From contig JACEEZ010013901.1 in assembly GCA_016584305.1 (NCBI GenBank), positions 59,759 to 123,758 on the forward strand: DNA of 64,000 nucleotides, written 5' to 3'. The notes beneath the pieces were generated by a model. The model did not search any database. It saw only the letters and a list, made by a program, of their open reading frames with translations, and was not told the origin of the DNA. Both the position numbers and the translations under genes were made by a program. Origin of the DNA: Chionoecetes opilio (lineage: Eukaryota; Arthropoda; Malacostraca; Decapoda; Majidae). Positions 10,741 to 22,487 of this stretch are shown piece after piece; within the stretch, counting starts at the first letter, position 1, and each line of letters begins with the position of its first letter.

Positions 10741-11826
10741 TACATTGGTACCTTGGCTTACGAGTTTAATTCGTTCATTGATCGAGCTTGTAACTCAATT
10801 TGCTCATATATCAAATCAATTTACCCCATTGAAATTAATTGAAATACCATTAATCTGTTCCAGCCTCCAAAAAATCAACCCAATTTTTTTACTGTACCTG
10901 TATGACTGGACTGCACTCACCCTCCGCCATTTGCATTCGCCAGTGTTTACACTCTGTGTATCAGCTGTTCGAAACAGCTGTGGGTGGAACTGCCACTAAA
11001 CGTACTGCACTCACCCTCCGCCATTTGCATTCGCCAGAGTTTATACGATGTGTATCAGCTGTTGGAAACAGCTGTGGGTAGAACTGCCGCTAAACGTTCT
11101 GCACTCACCTTCCGCCATTTGCATTCGCCAGTGTTTATACTCATATCAGCTGTGGGTGGAACTGCTGCTAAACATACTGCACTCACCCTCCGCCATTTGC
11201 ATTCGCCAGTGTTTACACTCTGTGTATCAGCTGTTGGAAACAGCTGTGGGTGGAACTGCTGCTAAACATACTGCACTCACCCTCCGCCATTTGCATTCGC
11301 CAGTGTTTATACTCTGTGTATCAGCTGTTGGAAACAGCTGTGGGTGGAACTGCCGCTAAACGTACTGCACTCACCCTCCGCCATTTGCATTCGCCAGTGT
11401 TTATACTCTGTGTATCAGCTGTTGGAAACAGGTGTGGGTGGAACTGCCGCTAAACGTACTGCACTCACCCTCCGCCATTTCCATTCGCCAGCGTTTATAC
11501 TCTGTATATCAGCTGTTGGAAACAGCTGTGGGTGGAACTGCCGCTAAACGTACTGCACTCACTCTCTGCCATTTGCATTCGCCTGTGTGACCACAACACA
11601 ACAGAGATGGATCCACGGCGAGGTAACCACGTGAAGTGAACGAGTGAGACGCGGGATGTTGGGCGGATGTTGTGGCGTTCGCTGCGCCAACTACCGGCGT
11701 CGTATCTGAAGCTCGCTTGTAACTCGGATTTTGGCTCGCAACTCAAAGCAAAAAATTGACCGAGCAACTGCTCGTAACTCGGAAAACTGTAAGTTGGGGC
11801 ACTCGTAAGTCAAGGTACCAGTGTAT
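10741..11826. mobile_element. Inverted-repeat (Tigger-like) non-autonomous element with internal minisatellite
   Basis: The left end TACATTGGTACCTTGGCTTA and the right end ...AAGTCAAGGTACCAGTGTA are inverted copies at TA sites. Next to the ends, Gctcgtaactcg-type motifs recur in both orientations. There is no transposase ORF. Most of the interior is the 94-bp tandem array at 10911-11590. Confidence 0.8.
10911..11590. repeat. 94-bp minisatellite, seven units plus a partial one
   Basis: Units start at 10911, 11005, 11099, 11177, 11271, 11365, 11459 and 11553. The spacing is exactly 94 bp except for one 78-bp unit that lost the tgttggaaacagctg part. Each unit contains tcagctgttggaaacagctg, itself an imperfect palindrome with two CAGCTG E-box cores. 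The ORFs across it are repeats of a 31-residue phrase and are not taken as genes. Confidence 0.93.
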
Positions 11827-11835
11827 ATTATATAT

Positions 11836-12574
11836 TACCGTATTTGCCGGCGCATAAGACGCACCTCCGCATAAGACGCACCCCTATTTTACAAAGAGGT
11901 TTTGTGAAGAAAAAAAATATTGGTGTTTTTGAGGTAAAATTTTTTTTTCTCGTAAATTTATCAAGTTATTAAAAAAAAAAGGATTTGTAGGGGAAAGCAA
12001 ATGATTATGAGCATGTACCTAAATACAATATTCACAGTGCAATGAATGTGAATGAAAAATTATACTCGTTAAAATGTAAAGAGAATGACAGTGTAACCAA
12101 TATCGGTCATAAATCTTAATATATTGCAGGATGCCCCCAAGAATTGATATTCTGATATTTTGCTACCTATGACATATAGCTTAGATTTAATGTTGTAGGT
12201 ATGCCTTTGTTGCTTTTCTGCTATGTGTTTAGACTTTGTGGAAAATTTGCAGTATAGATATTGGTATTATTTTGGAAGAAGGCTTTCAAAAGTCCTAGGA
12301 CTCTTACCTACACCATCGTGTAGCTTTCTTCATTCTGAGTATTTTGAACCCCATTTCAATTGGGGTTCATGCGCAATTGAATAATAATGGCATTACACGT
12401 AGTACCGAAAATCTACCGTTACTTCAGCCAGAAAGTTAAGTTAGGTTAAATCAGATTAGGTTAGGTTAGAGGTGAGGTTTGGTTTAGTAACAGATGATAT
12501 AGAGAAATAACGAAAATTACCAATAATATGGCAGTGTGAAGCGTAGCAATGTTTGGCGGACCTGGAGGGGCAGG

Positions 12575-12607
<33 letters not shown>

Positions 12608-14482
12608 ACACGTGTAAACAAACATTGATTTCCGACAAAAACGAGAGCCAGATTAATTCAAAACACATCAAAACTATTCAGGAGGACTTAAATTTCGGCC
12701 TCGAAATCGGTAGTTGTCCAATAACAAAAATTCACGAAGATATTTAGATAACACTGTAAGGTAACCATCTCTACCTTGTTGTTATTGTTGTAATTGTTGA
12801 AGGGCTCCGTTGTCGGGATCGACGATATTTGCCCTGGTTTACACCTATGAATCTATCACAGTTGCGAGGGTTGATTAGTCTTCTTCAGGAAGGTACAGGT
12901 GAAGGCTGATTCACACTCTGAAATCACGGCAGCGTTCCGTCAGCCGTGCCTTGTATTCACACTATTCGTCACGGTTCCGTAATTTTCGGCAGTTCCTGCT
13001 CACCCTCTAAGCAGACATGGTGCCTCAGAGGCTATGCTTGAAGAAATTTGCATTAATAGCACTTCTGTTGGATGAAGAAGAGGAGTTGAACTCTAAAAGA
13101 CATTGTTTTGGGTACATAAAGCCTTGAGAAAACGACAATTATCAGCACGGCACATTCTCAATACGTTAAAATATTCTTCCTCAGAAACCGTTACGTGACA
13201 GGACGGTGGTGTATTGGAGCCGTGATGGCGGCGCACCGTTTAGTGTAACACGTCTATTTGTTTGAATGTAAGAAATTCTAACGGATGTGATGAGACGGTG
13301 CCCTGTCACCAATTTCACCATGATGGTATGGTGTGATTCGGCCTTGAGGGGGACGGTGTGGCGCCGTGAGGGGTCTTGGTCTTGGTGTACCGTGCGGAAG
13401 ACTTTTGTCCCGTCTACAGATACCATTGCAGCCTTTTTACTAGCACTCTTTCATACAGTTTCCTTATCCGTAGAGGTACAGGGGTGAGGATTGAGGGGTC
13501 GAGGTGGTACAAAGGTCTATGCTATCTCCTATCCCACCTTGCTTACCACTGTAGCGGCGCTAACACACACACGCACATACACACCTGCATCGGCTTAGGC
13601 TACCCCCTGTCTGGACCAGGATTAGAGAGAGGCCGAGGGTGACCTGACGCTGACCTGACTTGTCCTCGCCGACACAACTGCAACACCAACCAGGTAATTC
13701 AGTCAACCACAGGACACACAGAGACACACACGCCGCGCACCTCTTGTCCCTACGTTGTACAATGACTCACTGGCAAATAAACTACAAAGCCACGACGCCC
13801 TTTCTCCATCCTTGTGTGTATAGACAGACTCCCCAAGATACTACACCTTCCTCTCACCGCTCACACTCCTTCAAATATAACTTTAACACGCTCTTTGTTT
13901 CACTATTCCATTTATCAACAATACTCATTCCAGCGAAAATTCCATCACCATTTTCTGCCTCCCTTCTATCATCTCCTTCCAACTGTTGTGTCAACTTGTG
14001 TGGCCCGAGTCGAATGCGGGTTAAGGCTACATCTAATATGTGGGATGTTTGTCTTTTCCATGGGTGCGGGGAGGAGTCTGAGCGGTAATGACCCATGGTG
14101 GGTGCGCGGAGGGCGTCGCCGAGATGTTTTATCAGACGTTTTACAATGGAGAGCAGCAGAGGGGGGTGGATGATGTTTACATCTGACACGGCCATCTTGG
14201 CAGCAACAATCGCTATCTTGTTGCCCCAGCTCTTATTTTCTCTTAAACTCCAACCTTTTCTTAGTATTATGCATTACTGTTGCTAACACACTTACACATT
14301 TTTGCTCAGTGAACTACTGCTCAACACAGATCACTCCAGACCCCTTTAGTAATACACCACCGGCTGTTCTGCATTCTCTGCCCGACCTCTCATTCGCTAA
14401 TATGGCCGCATTAGACACAGGGTGAACTTTGCATTCCTTTTTAAGGGAAAAAAGTGCGTCTTATGCGCCGGCAAATACGGTA
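11836..14482. mobile_element. Long non-autonomous inverted-repeat element (2.6 kb)
   Basis: TACCGTATTTGCCGGCGCAT at 11836 is mirrored by ATGCGCCGGCAAATACGGTA ending at 14482, with the inverted match extending into taagacgcac. Both ends are at TA. No credible transposase ORF is inside. The interior holds a short C-run/(CA)n tract (about 12578-12611) and a ttaggtta-rich stretch (12430-12480). The rest is unassigned. Confidence 0.8.
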
Positions 14483-14498
14483 TATTATTATATTAGAT

Positions 14499-14568
<70 letters not shown>

Positions 14569-14574
<6 letters not shown>

Positions 14575-15275
14575 AACCTCGTTTTCCCGGACTAATAGGG
14601 GGAAGCACTGGTCCGGGAACCGCAAACGTCCGGGAATCGCAACAGTCCGATGCCATTACCAACCCCTGGACGTTCATCCTACTCTAGTATTTACTGTCCG
14701 GCAACCACCAATATCAACTACCCCGCCGCGGACTTTTACGTTCGCTGAGCATGCTGCCACCTGGCGGGAGGCAGCAGAAAGTGTTCAATAGTCTCAAGAT
14801 ACATTCCTGCACCAGGGGCAGTGGGGGTCAGGGGACTGACGGAGGCGGTGCAGGTGATCCGTGAGTGTTTCTTGTGCCCAGCTGTAAACAATACGACAGC
14901 TGAGCATGCTGCCACCTGGCGGGAGGCAGCAAAAAGTATTCAATAGTCCCAAGAGACGTTCCTGCACCAGGGGCAGTGGGAGTCAGGGGACTGACGGAGG
15001 CGGTGCAGGTGAACCGTGAGTGTTTCTTGTGCCCAACTGTAAACAATACGACCGCCGAGCATGCTGCCACCTGGCGGGAGGCGCGGACACTGACCAAGGG
15101 TGACAGGAGATGCTCAAACCGCCGGACAACTTTGTTCATTTACGAACAAGACCAGGCATTTCAATGTAAAAAAAAAATAATAATTAAAATTTTTCTTTTT
15201 TTAATTGTCCGAGACTGACATATCCCCAGACCTCGGATTTTGTCCGGCAAATCCGATATCCGGGAAATCGAGGTT

Positions 15276-15283
<8 letters not shown>
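14569..15283. mobile_element. Inverted-repeat element CACAAACCTCG, copy 1
   Basis: The ends TACACAAACCTCGTTTTCCC and the inverse ending CGAGGTTTGTGTGTA are set in (TA)n on both sides. The interior contains tandem units of about 155 bp beginning gagcatgctgccacctggcg (about 14746, 14900, 15056). A second copy in the opposite orientation is at 17437-18343. Confidence 0.82.
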
Positions 15284-15344
<61 letters not shown>

Positions 15345-15348
<4 letters not shown>

Positions 15349-15416
15349 AGAGAACCTCGTTTAACCGGCATTTAAAACAACGGCAGCCTCAAAACAACGG
15401 CACTAATCGACCCAGG

Positions 15417-15448
<32 letters not shown>

Positions 15449-15825
15449 CCACTGATAAACTCTGGAACTCTCTTCCTGTTTCTATTTTTCCACTTTCCTA
15501 TGACTTACATCTTTTCAAAATAAGAGTAACAAGACACCTCCCGAACTAAATTGGCTCACCCCTCTTTTTTATTTTATTCTCTTACTGTCTTCTTTATAGG
15601 GACTGGCAACTAAGCGGGCTTTGTGTTACCCATTTTTGTTGTGCCCTTGGCCAGTTCCTCGTGATGGGGGAAAAATAAATAAAAAAATAAAAAATAAAAA
15701 AAATAAAAAATAAATAAAAGGGGATTTGGGGCGATTCCATAAGAGTAACTCTCAAAACAACGGCAAAATGAGTTATCCGGCATGCGCTCCCCCCGTGGGT
15801 GCCGGATAAACGAGGTTCTCCTGTA
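15345..15825. mobile_element. Inverted-repeat element AGAGAACCTCGTTTAACCGG with LINE tail inside
   Basis: The left end TACAAGAGAACCTCGTTTAA and the right end ...CCGGATAAACGAGGTTCTCCTGTA are inverted copies in (TA)n. The 3' end of a jockey-like LINE, plus strand, occupies 15449-15690 (tggcaactaagcgggctttg, then A-rich). Confidence 0.82.
15449..15690 (+). pseudogene. Jockey/CR1-like LINE, extreme 3' end
   Basis: The last codons of the family's ORF (KLWNSLP-like, then FK.RVTRHLPN in decayed form) and the conserved 3' UTR are followed by an A-rich tail. It is heavily 5' truncated and inserted in the element at 15345-15825. Confidence 0.75.
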
Positions 15826-15832
15826 TATATAT

Positions 15833-15881
<49 letters not shown>

Positions 15882-15974
15882 TAAAACCCTTATAACTCGG
15901 CACGATAGGGGCTCTGGCCCTTGCCGAGTTATGCAATGTGCCGAGTTATGCAATGTCCTCCTCTGATATGGGGG

Positions 15975-16005
<31 letters not shown>

Positions 16006-16032
16006 GTCAAAGCATAAAAACTACACTTACCA

Positions 16033-16199
16033 GTGAACGGGTAGAATGTGCTGGATTTGATATCAAACTCAGCACAAATAGCACGCATGGACGCACCTGC
16101 ACCCATCCTTGCCAGTACTTTCACCTTTTCCTGCAGGCTCAGGCTCTTCAATTCCATTCCCTTCCTGCTGGAGACACCCTTGCGTGATGGAGCTGACAT
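16033..16199 (-). pseudogene. Tigger/CENP-B-like DNA-binding domain, truncated
   Basis: About 56 codons from the ATG at 16199. The fold expected is a psq-type helix-turn-helix that binds the terminal repeats: LSLQEKVKVLARMGAGASMR and AICAEFDIKSSTFY are its conserved core. The frame then runs into unrelated sequence (a poly-A/T stretch at 15970-16002), so no DDE domain remains. Confidence 0.75.
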
Positions 16200-16894
16200 C
16201 TTGATATACAGTACTGTATGATGTAATCCCAAAACACGTAAAATAGGTGGCAAAGTAAAGCAAAGGTCGGGTACCAGCGCGTAGGCTGAGCCGTGTTTTT
16301 GTCGTCCAAGCACCGTCTTGGATTATGAATCCCAATCCAATAAAACTTGCTGAAATGTGTGTTATACTACTTTGTGATATTGTTTGCAATGTTTTGCATT
16401 GATTATTATTTCGGCTCCTACCAAGCTTGTTGTATTTTTTAAGCAGAAACCAATCCTTTTTAATTTCGACAAAAAACGAAATTCGTATCCAAGACGGTGC
16501 TTGGACGACATAAACACGGCTCAGCAACTGACAGCCTACACGCTGGTTCCTGACCTTTGCTTTACTTTGCCACCTATTTTACGTGTTTTGGGATTACATC
16601 ATACAGTACTGTATTTCAAGATACTGTATTTCATGTCAGCTCCATCACGCAAGGGTGGTCTCCAGCAGGAAGGGAGACTTCAATGAAATTGAAGAGCCTG
16701 AGCCTGCCGGAAAGGTCAAAAGGACAAAACACTACTTTATGCGACTAAGGCTTTGCCGAGTGTAAGCAAAGAGATGCAGTTATAACAGCAATATGCCGAG
16801 ATACATTATTTTTTGCCGACTTTCTGTTTACATGTTCACACAAGAGGTTGTGAGGGCATGATATACCGAGTGAAAACCAAGCGATGCAATCTAG

Positions 16895-17226
16895 GGGAGG
16901 CGGTAGCAGAGTGGTTAGCGTCACCGAGTGGCGTTCTCGAAAACCCGAGTTCGATCCCGAGTGAGACCCATAAATCCACTTGAAATCTTCCTGCACCGTC
17001 GAGTGGCCTAAGAACACCCACATGCCCTGTCCATTAACTCTACCTTCGACTGCGAGTGCATGGGAGGACACAGGGGGGCGGCATGAGCCTCTAATTACAG
17101 GTGTCACTATAAGAATCCTGCCTGCGCCACCACTGGCGAGGCCCAACCATCACAGCCCTCGAGTGAGCCTCCAGGGCCTACCATCCCACCCCTGGAGCTC
17201 ACTGCCTACACGCGCTATAGGCATAG

Positions 17227-17268
<42 letters not shown>
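16895..17268 (+). mobile_element. tRNA-derived SINE, family A, copy 2 (best preserved)
   Basis: The head is gggaggcggtagcagagtgg with the B box gagttcgatcccgagtgaga. The body is as in copy 1, and the tail is about 37 A residues (17232-17268). The long A tail suggests a fairly recent insertion. Confidence 0.88.
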
Positions 17269-17270
<2 letters not shown>

Positions 17271-17335
17271 TTGTCTTTGCCTTGCCGAGTTATATCAAAT
17301 TCCGAGTTATACAGTACCGAGTTATAAGGGTTTTA

Positions 17336-17412
<77 letters not shown>

Positions 17413-17436
17413 CTATATATATATATATACACACAC

Positions 17437-18218
17437 ACAAACCTCGATTTCCCGGACCTCCATTTCCCGGATATCGGATTTGCCGGACAAAATCCGAGGT
17501 CCGGGGATATGTCAGACTCGGACAATTTTTTTTTTTTTTTTAATTTTTATTACACGTTGAAATGCCTGGTCCTGTTCGTAAATTGACAAAGTTGTCCGGT
17601 GGTCCGAGCGTCTCCTGTCACCCCTGGTCAGTGTCCACGCCTCCCGCCAGATGGCAGCATGCTCATCGGTCGTATTGTTTACATTTGGGCACACGACATT
17701 CACTGTTCACCTGCACAGCCTCCGTCAGTCCCCTGACTCCCACTGCCCCTGGTGCAAGAACATCTCTGAGACTATTGAACACTTTCTGCTGCCTCCCGCC
17801 AGGTGGCAGCATGCTCAGCGGTCGTATTGTTTACATTTGGGCACACGACACTCACGGTTCACCTGCACCACCTCCGTTAGTCCCCTGACCCCCACTGCCC
17901 CTGGTGCAGGAACGTCTCGAGACTATTGAATACTTTTTGCTGCCTCCCGCCAGGTGGCAGCATGCTCAGTGGTCATATTGTTTACATTTGGGCACACGAC
18001 ACTCACTGTTCACCTGCACGGCCTCCGTTAGTCCCCTGACTCCCATTGCCCCTGGTGCAGGAACGTCTCTTGAGACTATTGAACACTTTCTGCTGCCTTC
18101 CGCCAGGTGGCAGCATGCTCAGCGGACGTAAAAGTCCGCGGTGGAGCAGTTGATATTGGCGGTTGCCGGACAGTAAATTCCAGAGTAGGATAAACGTCCG
18201 GGGGTGGGTAATGGCATC

Positions 18219-18267
<49 letters not shown>

Positions 18268-18342
18268 GTTGCGATTCCCGGACTTTTGCGGTTCCCGGAC
18301 CAGTGCTCCCCTATTAGTCCGGGAAAACGAGGTCTGTGTTTG

Positions 18343-18343
<1 letters not shown>
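17437..18343. mobile_element. Inverted-repeat element CACAAACCTCG, copy 2 (reverse orientation)
   Basis: The element has the same termini as 14569-15283, but the order is reversed: the ccggatatcggatttgccgg side is now on the left and the gtcc...agtgctcccctattagt side on the right. It holds at least three tandem units of about 145-155 bp (repeats of gcctcccgccaggtggcagc at about 17789, 17941, 18096) and a long T run (18222-18264). Confidence 0.82.
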
Positions 18344-18406
<63 letters not shown>

Positions 18407-18409
<3 letters not shown>

Positions 18410-19585
18410 TGATGGACCGAATGTCTATATTCCATATTCGCGAATGCGAATATTTGGTTTTACTATTTGTGAATGCGAATGCGAATTGCGAATATTACAT
18501 AATATTACAAGTAATACACTATGTTTGATATCATACAGGTAACTGAGATATTTTGTATGTATTGTAAGAGTTCAGCCATAACAAATATGAATGTCTAAAG
18601 GCCGTGTCACACGGACACTTTTTTCCGGCAGCTTTTGGTATTTTGCTACCAAAAAATGCCCGTGGTGGTGGCAAAAAAATGCGCGTTCGTCACACGTGTT
18701 TCGGCTACGAGCATCTTTACTTCTACTGGCAACTGCCGGGACCCGCAACCAAAACTTAACATTATGGATTGTGCAAGAAGACTTCAATCGTATTCTTCAA
18801 TTCAAGAATTGTGAATCATGCAAGAAGATGCTCGTAGCCAAAACGCCATGCGACGAACGTGCATTTTTTTGCCACCACTACGGGCATCTTTTGGTAGCAA
18901 AATACCAAAAGATGCTGGAAAAAGTGTCCGTGTGACACGGCCTTAAAGAAAATTCCATTCAATTTTCTATGTTTCCTGGTTGCGGGACGAGGACCCACTC
19001 CTACACGAATACTTACATGATAATATCTTACATGAATAATTATTATTGCTAAGTTTACAGTTTGTAATGTCATTAGAAATAATCTTGAAATAATCCCAAA
19101 CCACACTGGTGTGACTGGACGCCATTACGCAGTAGGCTGCTGCAATACTCGTCTCTTTCAAAGAAAGTTGATTGTGCTCGTGGGTGACAGAGAAGAGCGC
19201 GTATACTTACTGCAGTATGGCACACGAGGCAATAGAGTTGAGTTCAGTAACAGTGACCTTGAGAGTAGCGGCTGCCACTCTATTGAAGGGTGGAGGATGG
19301 AGTTAGTGTCCGAGGGACTATAGCCTTGGCTACCAGTATGCTTCCTCACCTCATTCTTTTGACTTACGCTCGGCTAAACTATAAATTAATTTATATGTTT
19401 GCTTGTGTAATATTATGTTCACTTGTAATATTTTTTTCATATATTTGTAAGTTGATTATTTAGGCAAAATATTCGCATATTCGCAAACAACTACGAGTGG
19501 GAGTACGAATGCGAATGCGAATATTGAAAAAACATGCGAATATTCGCAATTGCGAATGCGAATGCAAATATTCGGTCCATCACTA
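18407..19585. mobile_element. Inverted-repeat element TAGTGATGGACCGAAT (hAT-like?)
   Basis: TAGTGATGGACCGAATGTC on the left and ATTCGGTCCATCACTA on the right (ending 19585) are inverted. Subterminal gcgaatgcgaat motifs cluster at both ends, a pattern common for transposase binding sites. There is no ORF of note. A PIF/Harbinger-type MITE is nested at 18599-18943. Confidence 0.75.
18599..18943. mobile_element. PIF/Harbinger-like MITE, 345 bp, TAA target duplication
   Basis: Inverted repeats of about 120 bp start AGGCCGTGTCACACGGACAC and are flanked by TAA at 18596-18598 and 18944-18946. Three-base TWA duplications and GGCC-type ends are typical of PIF/Harbinger. The arms also share tttttggtagcaaaatacca. 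There is no coding capacity. Confidence 0.85.
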
Positions 19586-19598
19586 GTATATATATATA

Positions 19599-19651
<53 letters not shown>

Positions 19652-20506
19652 TTGATAAGTCGGTATTCGCTGAGTCGGCATTAATGATAAGTCGTAATGG
19701 CTGACAAATATTCATATAAAAATTTTTTTTTTTTTTTTTTTTTTTAATAACGATTTTTTTTCTTATAGGGCCCATCGGCAGTGATCTCCAGGGCTCCAAT
19801 ATGAAAAACTTATACTCTTAATTCGAAAAAATATCCAAATGGTATCCAATATTTTTCTTCAAAAATATGTTACATGGGAAGTTAATTATATAAAATACAT
19901 CATGTTGATTAACACCTTACGATTGGCAGCCAGGGTTCATGGTCTACCTGACAGTGGTGAATGGCTGTACAAGCTACAGTCTAGTAGGTTTTCTACTAGC
20001 ATATTAGTCCATGGGCCGGACCCCCCAAAATCACTTTTTGGTACCATCCGAGGTGGCAAGGACTAGTGATGTTTTTTATATTCCCCCATGTCTATAGGAT
20101 ATATTTTGATATGATAGCCCTTGCTAGGTGGTAGCTTAGTGCTAGTAATTGCGACTTTTATAGCCGCACCCAACAGCACTCGACTACGGACATCCGCAAC
20201 TGTGAAAGTGATATTACTATAGGCTAACCTTCTGAAAATGTTCAAAATTGAAGTTCATTCAATTACAGTTTTATTTGCTAATATACACACAATAACATAA
20301 TAAGTTGGCATCAGGTTAAATGACATAAAAGTTAAAACACTAATACTAATGAACAGAAATGTGTCGCTACCATATGCAATGAAGTCTGAATATGTACTTC
20401 TATGCGACTTTTTGTGAACATAACAAGGACTAATATTCTTGAAACTATTGTATTAATAATTTGTTGAGTCATATGGAACCTTTAGACATGCATAGAAGTG
20501 TCAGAA

Positions 20507-21413
20507 ACATATGAGGCGCGCCGCGGCAGAAGGGTACTATGCGCCAAAATCAATATTCGTCAGAAAACGCAGTTAAAGATTGGGAATGTTTGGGAATGAT
20601 TATCTCAAGAACTGTTTGAGTTAGAATGAAGGGTTTTATATCAAATAAAAGCTGAAGAACTCAGCTTTCATTTGACGTAAAAAAAAAATCTAATCACAAA
20701 TTATTATTGGTACTGATTTTTTTCTTTCTATTCACCCATCCATGCGTAGACAGCTGAGTCTTGACTTAATTTCCCCCACTTTCATTTCCCCCGCCCCTCT
20801 CCCTTCCCCTCAACCCTTCCACTCCACCCTCCATGCCTTTACTCGTACTCCAACAGCTCGTCCAGGTCATCGGGGTCCTCGTCCGTTGGGACGTCTTCGG
20901 TTAGGCCAAATGTGTGTGCGTCGATTATGTTGTTGTAGAAGGTTTGTTTGTTGACAGGCATGAGGTTGATGAGGTACACGCACTTTTTCCTTTCTGAGGG
21001 CTAAGGGGCGGCTGTAGTGCTTGAGGAGGCGGGGGGCGGAGAGGTCAAACACCTTACGGGACCAGGCGGCCCGTCCCTTCTGCAGTCTGACCTTGGTGAT
21101 GTTCTCGCTGTCAGCCTCGTAATCTGACTTCAATAGGTAGCACTCACGGAATGCCAAACGCAGGAGGATTTTCACTGGCACTATTGTCACTGCTGGAATA
21201 ATCCATGATAATGGCAAAAGTAATGCGTAAATCCAGAGAAAGCACTCGTTGCTTTCTCTGCGTTGAGAGGGAAGGGAGGGAGGGAAGGAAGGCGGGGCAG
21301 TGGTGGGGATCCAACGCTCTCATTGGCTCAACGCTCTGACGTCACGGAGTGCGTCTCGTCTCCCATTGGCTGGTTGAGCACGGTGTGGAGTTAGTATCCT
21401 TCTGCCACGGCGC
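20507..21413. mobile_element. Inverted-repeat element GGCGCGCCGCGGCAGAAGGG
   Basis: The left terminus ACATATGAGGCGCGCCGCGG followed by cagaagggtacta is matched by an inverted, diverged copy (ttagtatccttctgccacgg, then cgctcc) ending at 21413. Two further related termini occur at 21490 (forward) and 26108 (inverted), so at least two elements of this family are present. It contains the coding remnant at 20839-21210. Confidence 0.6.
20839..21210 (-). pseudogene. 3' coding remnant of an unrecognised element protein
   Basis: The minus strand encodes LRLAFRECYLLKSDYEADSE, then KVRLQKGRAAWSRKVFDLSA, and after a shift near 20985 LINLMPVNKQTFYNNIID and an acidic end (EDVPTDEDPDDLDELLEYE) with TAA at 20839-20841. 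The smooth hydrophobic/charged pattern and the acidic tail look like real protein, but I do not recognise the family. It lies inside an inverted-repeat element, so it is probably the end of that element's own gene. Confidence 0.5.
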
Positions 21414-22487
21414 TCCCTGCCTGAATGTGTTCCAAGTAATCGAAGCAGAAAATCACTTTGTAAATAATAGGACTTTCGACCTTATGGAAATGTCAGAAGA
21501 AGGATGCTAACTCCACCATCCTTTGGAGCGGGAATAGGCCTTTAGACGCAGAGGCCAGAGGTCCCATGTACTGATATGCTTTACATTTTTTCCGTTTTCC
21601 CGTGCAGGCAACATGGGTGACTTAATTTTTTTGTAAATAGTTTTTTTCGTTTACTCCACATAAGAGCCCCTCTCAGTAATGAAGTTACTTTCATAGTATC
21701 ATGAATTACTCACATACATATCACATACACTTCAATCTCCATGTTAATCACAATCTTCGTATATATGAATGAATATCTGTAGTACTTGTATATGTCTTAT
21801 ACATGATTAATATGAATGTGATAAATATGAGGTACATCAGTATTGTTGTACAAGTGAAGTATGACTGTAAGAAAGATACGGATCCAAGTGGCATAGCATA
21901 TGTACAGGGAGGTCCCGTTATACGAGCATTCGATATACGAGAATCCGATGATACGAGATGTGTAAATTAGGGTCTATTTTCAATATACGAGATCGAAAAT
22001 CCAATGTTACGACATTCAAACTGGGGTGAGTAAAATTACCAAGTTATTTACTAAAGTAAATTACAAGTTATTTACTAAAATTATAAAGTAATTTACTGAC
22101 TATATGATTTTACCTAAGGTTGTACGATAATCAATCTGAAAATACGTATGATAATTCTGGTGGCTCAGTACGACAATGTGGCCTACAAAAATTCATAACC
22201 CTGGGCGAGAAGCCAGCAACGGAGGTAGTATGGCCAGCAACAACCTGCTCTCGCACTACCTAGATACTACTTTCCCTAATAGTCGGTCAGCCCCGGTCCG
22301 AAATTTTGCTCACCGGTATCAAATTAGGGCGAGAATGCTAAGAGTGTTTTTTGAGAAGGTATAAATGCCTAGAGTTAGAAAACATGTGATAGCATTGTGG
22401 GGGTGGCAGCTTTATATGAGTTATCTCCCTTTTTCCAAAATGGCCGCCAAAATACACCCAATAATTATGAAATTTTTAAATTTCGTT

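Larger units (their letters stand above)
15877..17340 (-). mobile_element. Tigger element with transposase N-terminal remnant
   Basis: The ends TACAGTAAAACCCTTATAAC and ...GTTATAAGGGTTTTACTGTA are inverted and set in (TA)n. Inside, the minus strand 16033-16199 encodes MSAPSRKGVSSRKG, then LSLQEKVKVLARMGAG, SMRAICAEFDIKSSTFY. This is the CENP-B/psq helix-turn-helix with which pogo/Tigger transposases begin. The rest of the transposase is missing. A SINE lies at 16895-17268. An inverted duplicate of the transposase start is at 16490-16730. This element anchors the Tigger identity of the neighbouring look-alikes. Confidence 0.85.

Noticed and set aside
10984..11547. Overlapping ORFs of 67-103 codons with a repeated phrase
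   Set aside because: They are readings of the 94-bp minisatellite in shifted phase, without codon character or start context.
14429..14791. Poly-Ile/Tyr ORFs in this and other (TA)n regions
   Set aside because: They translate simple repeats in several frames.
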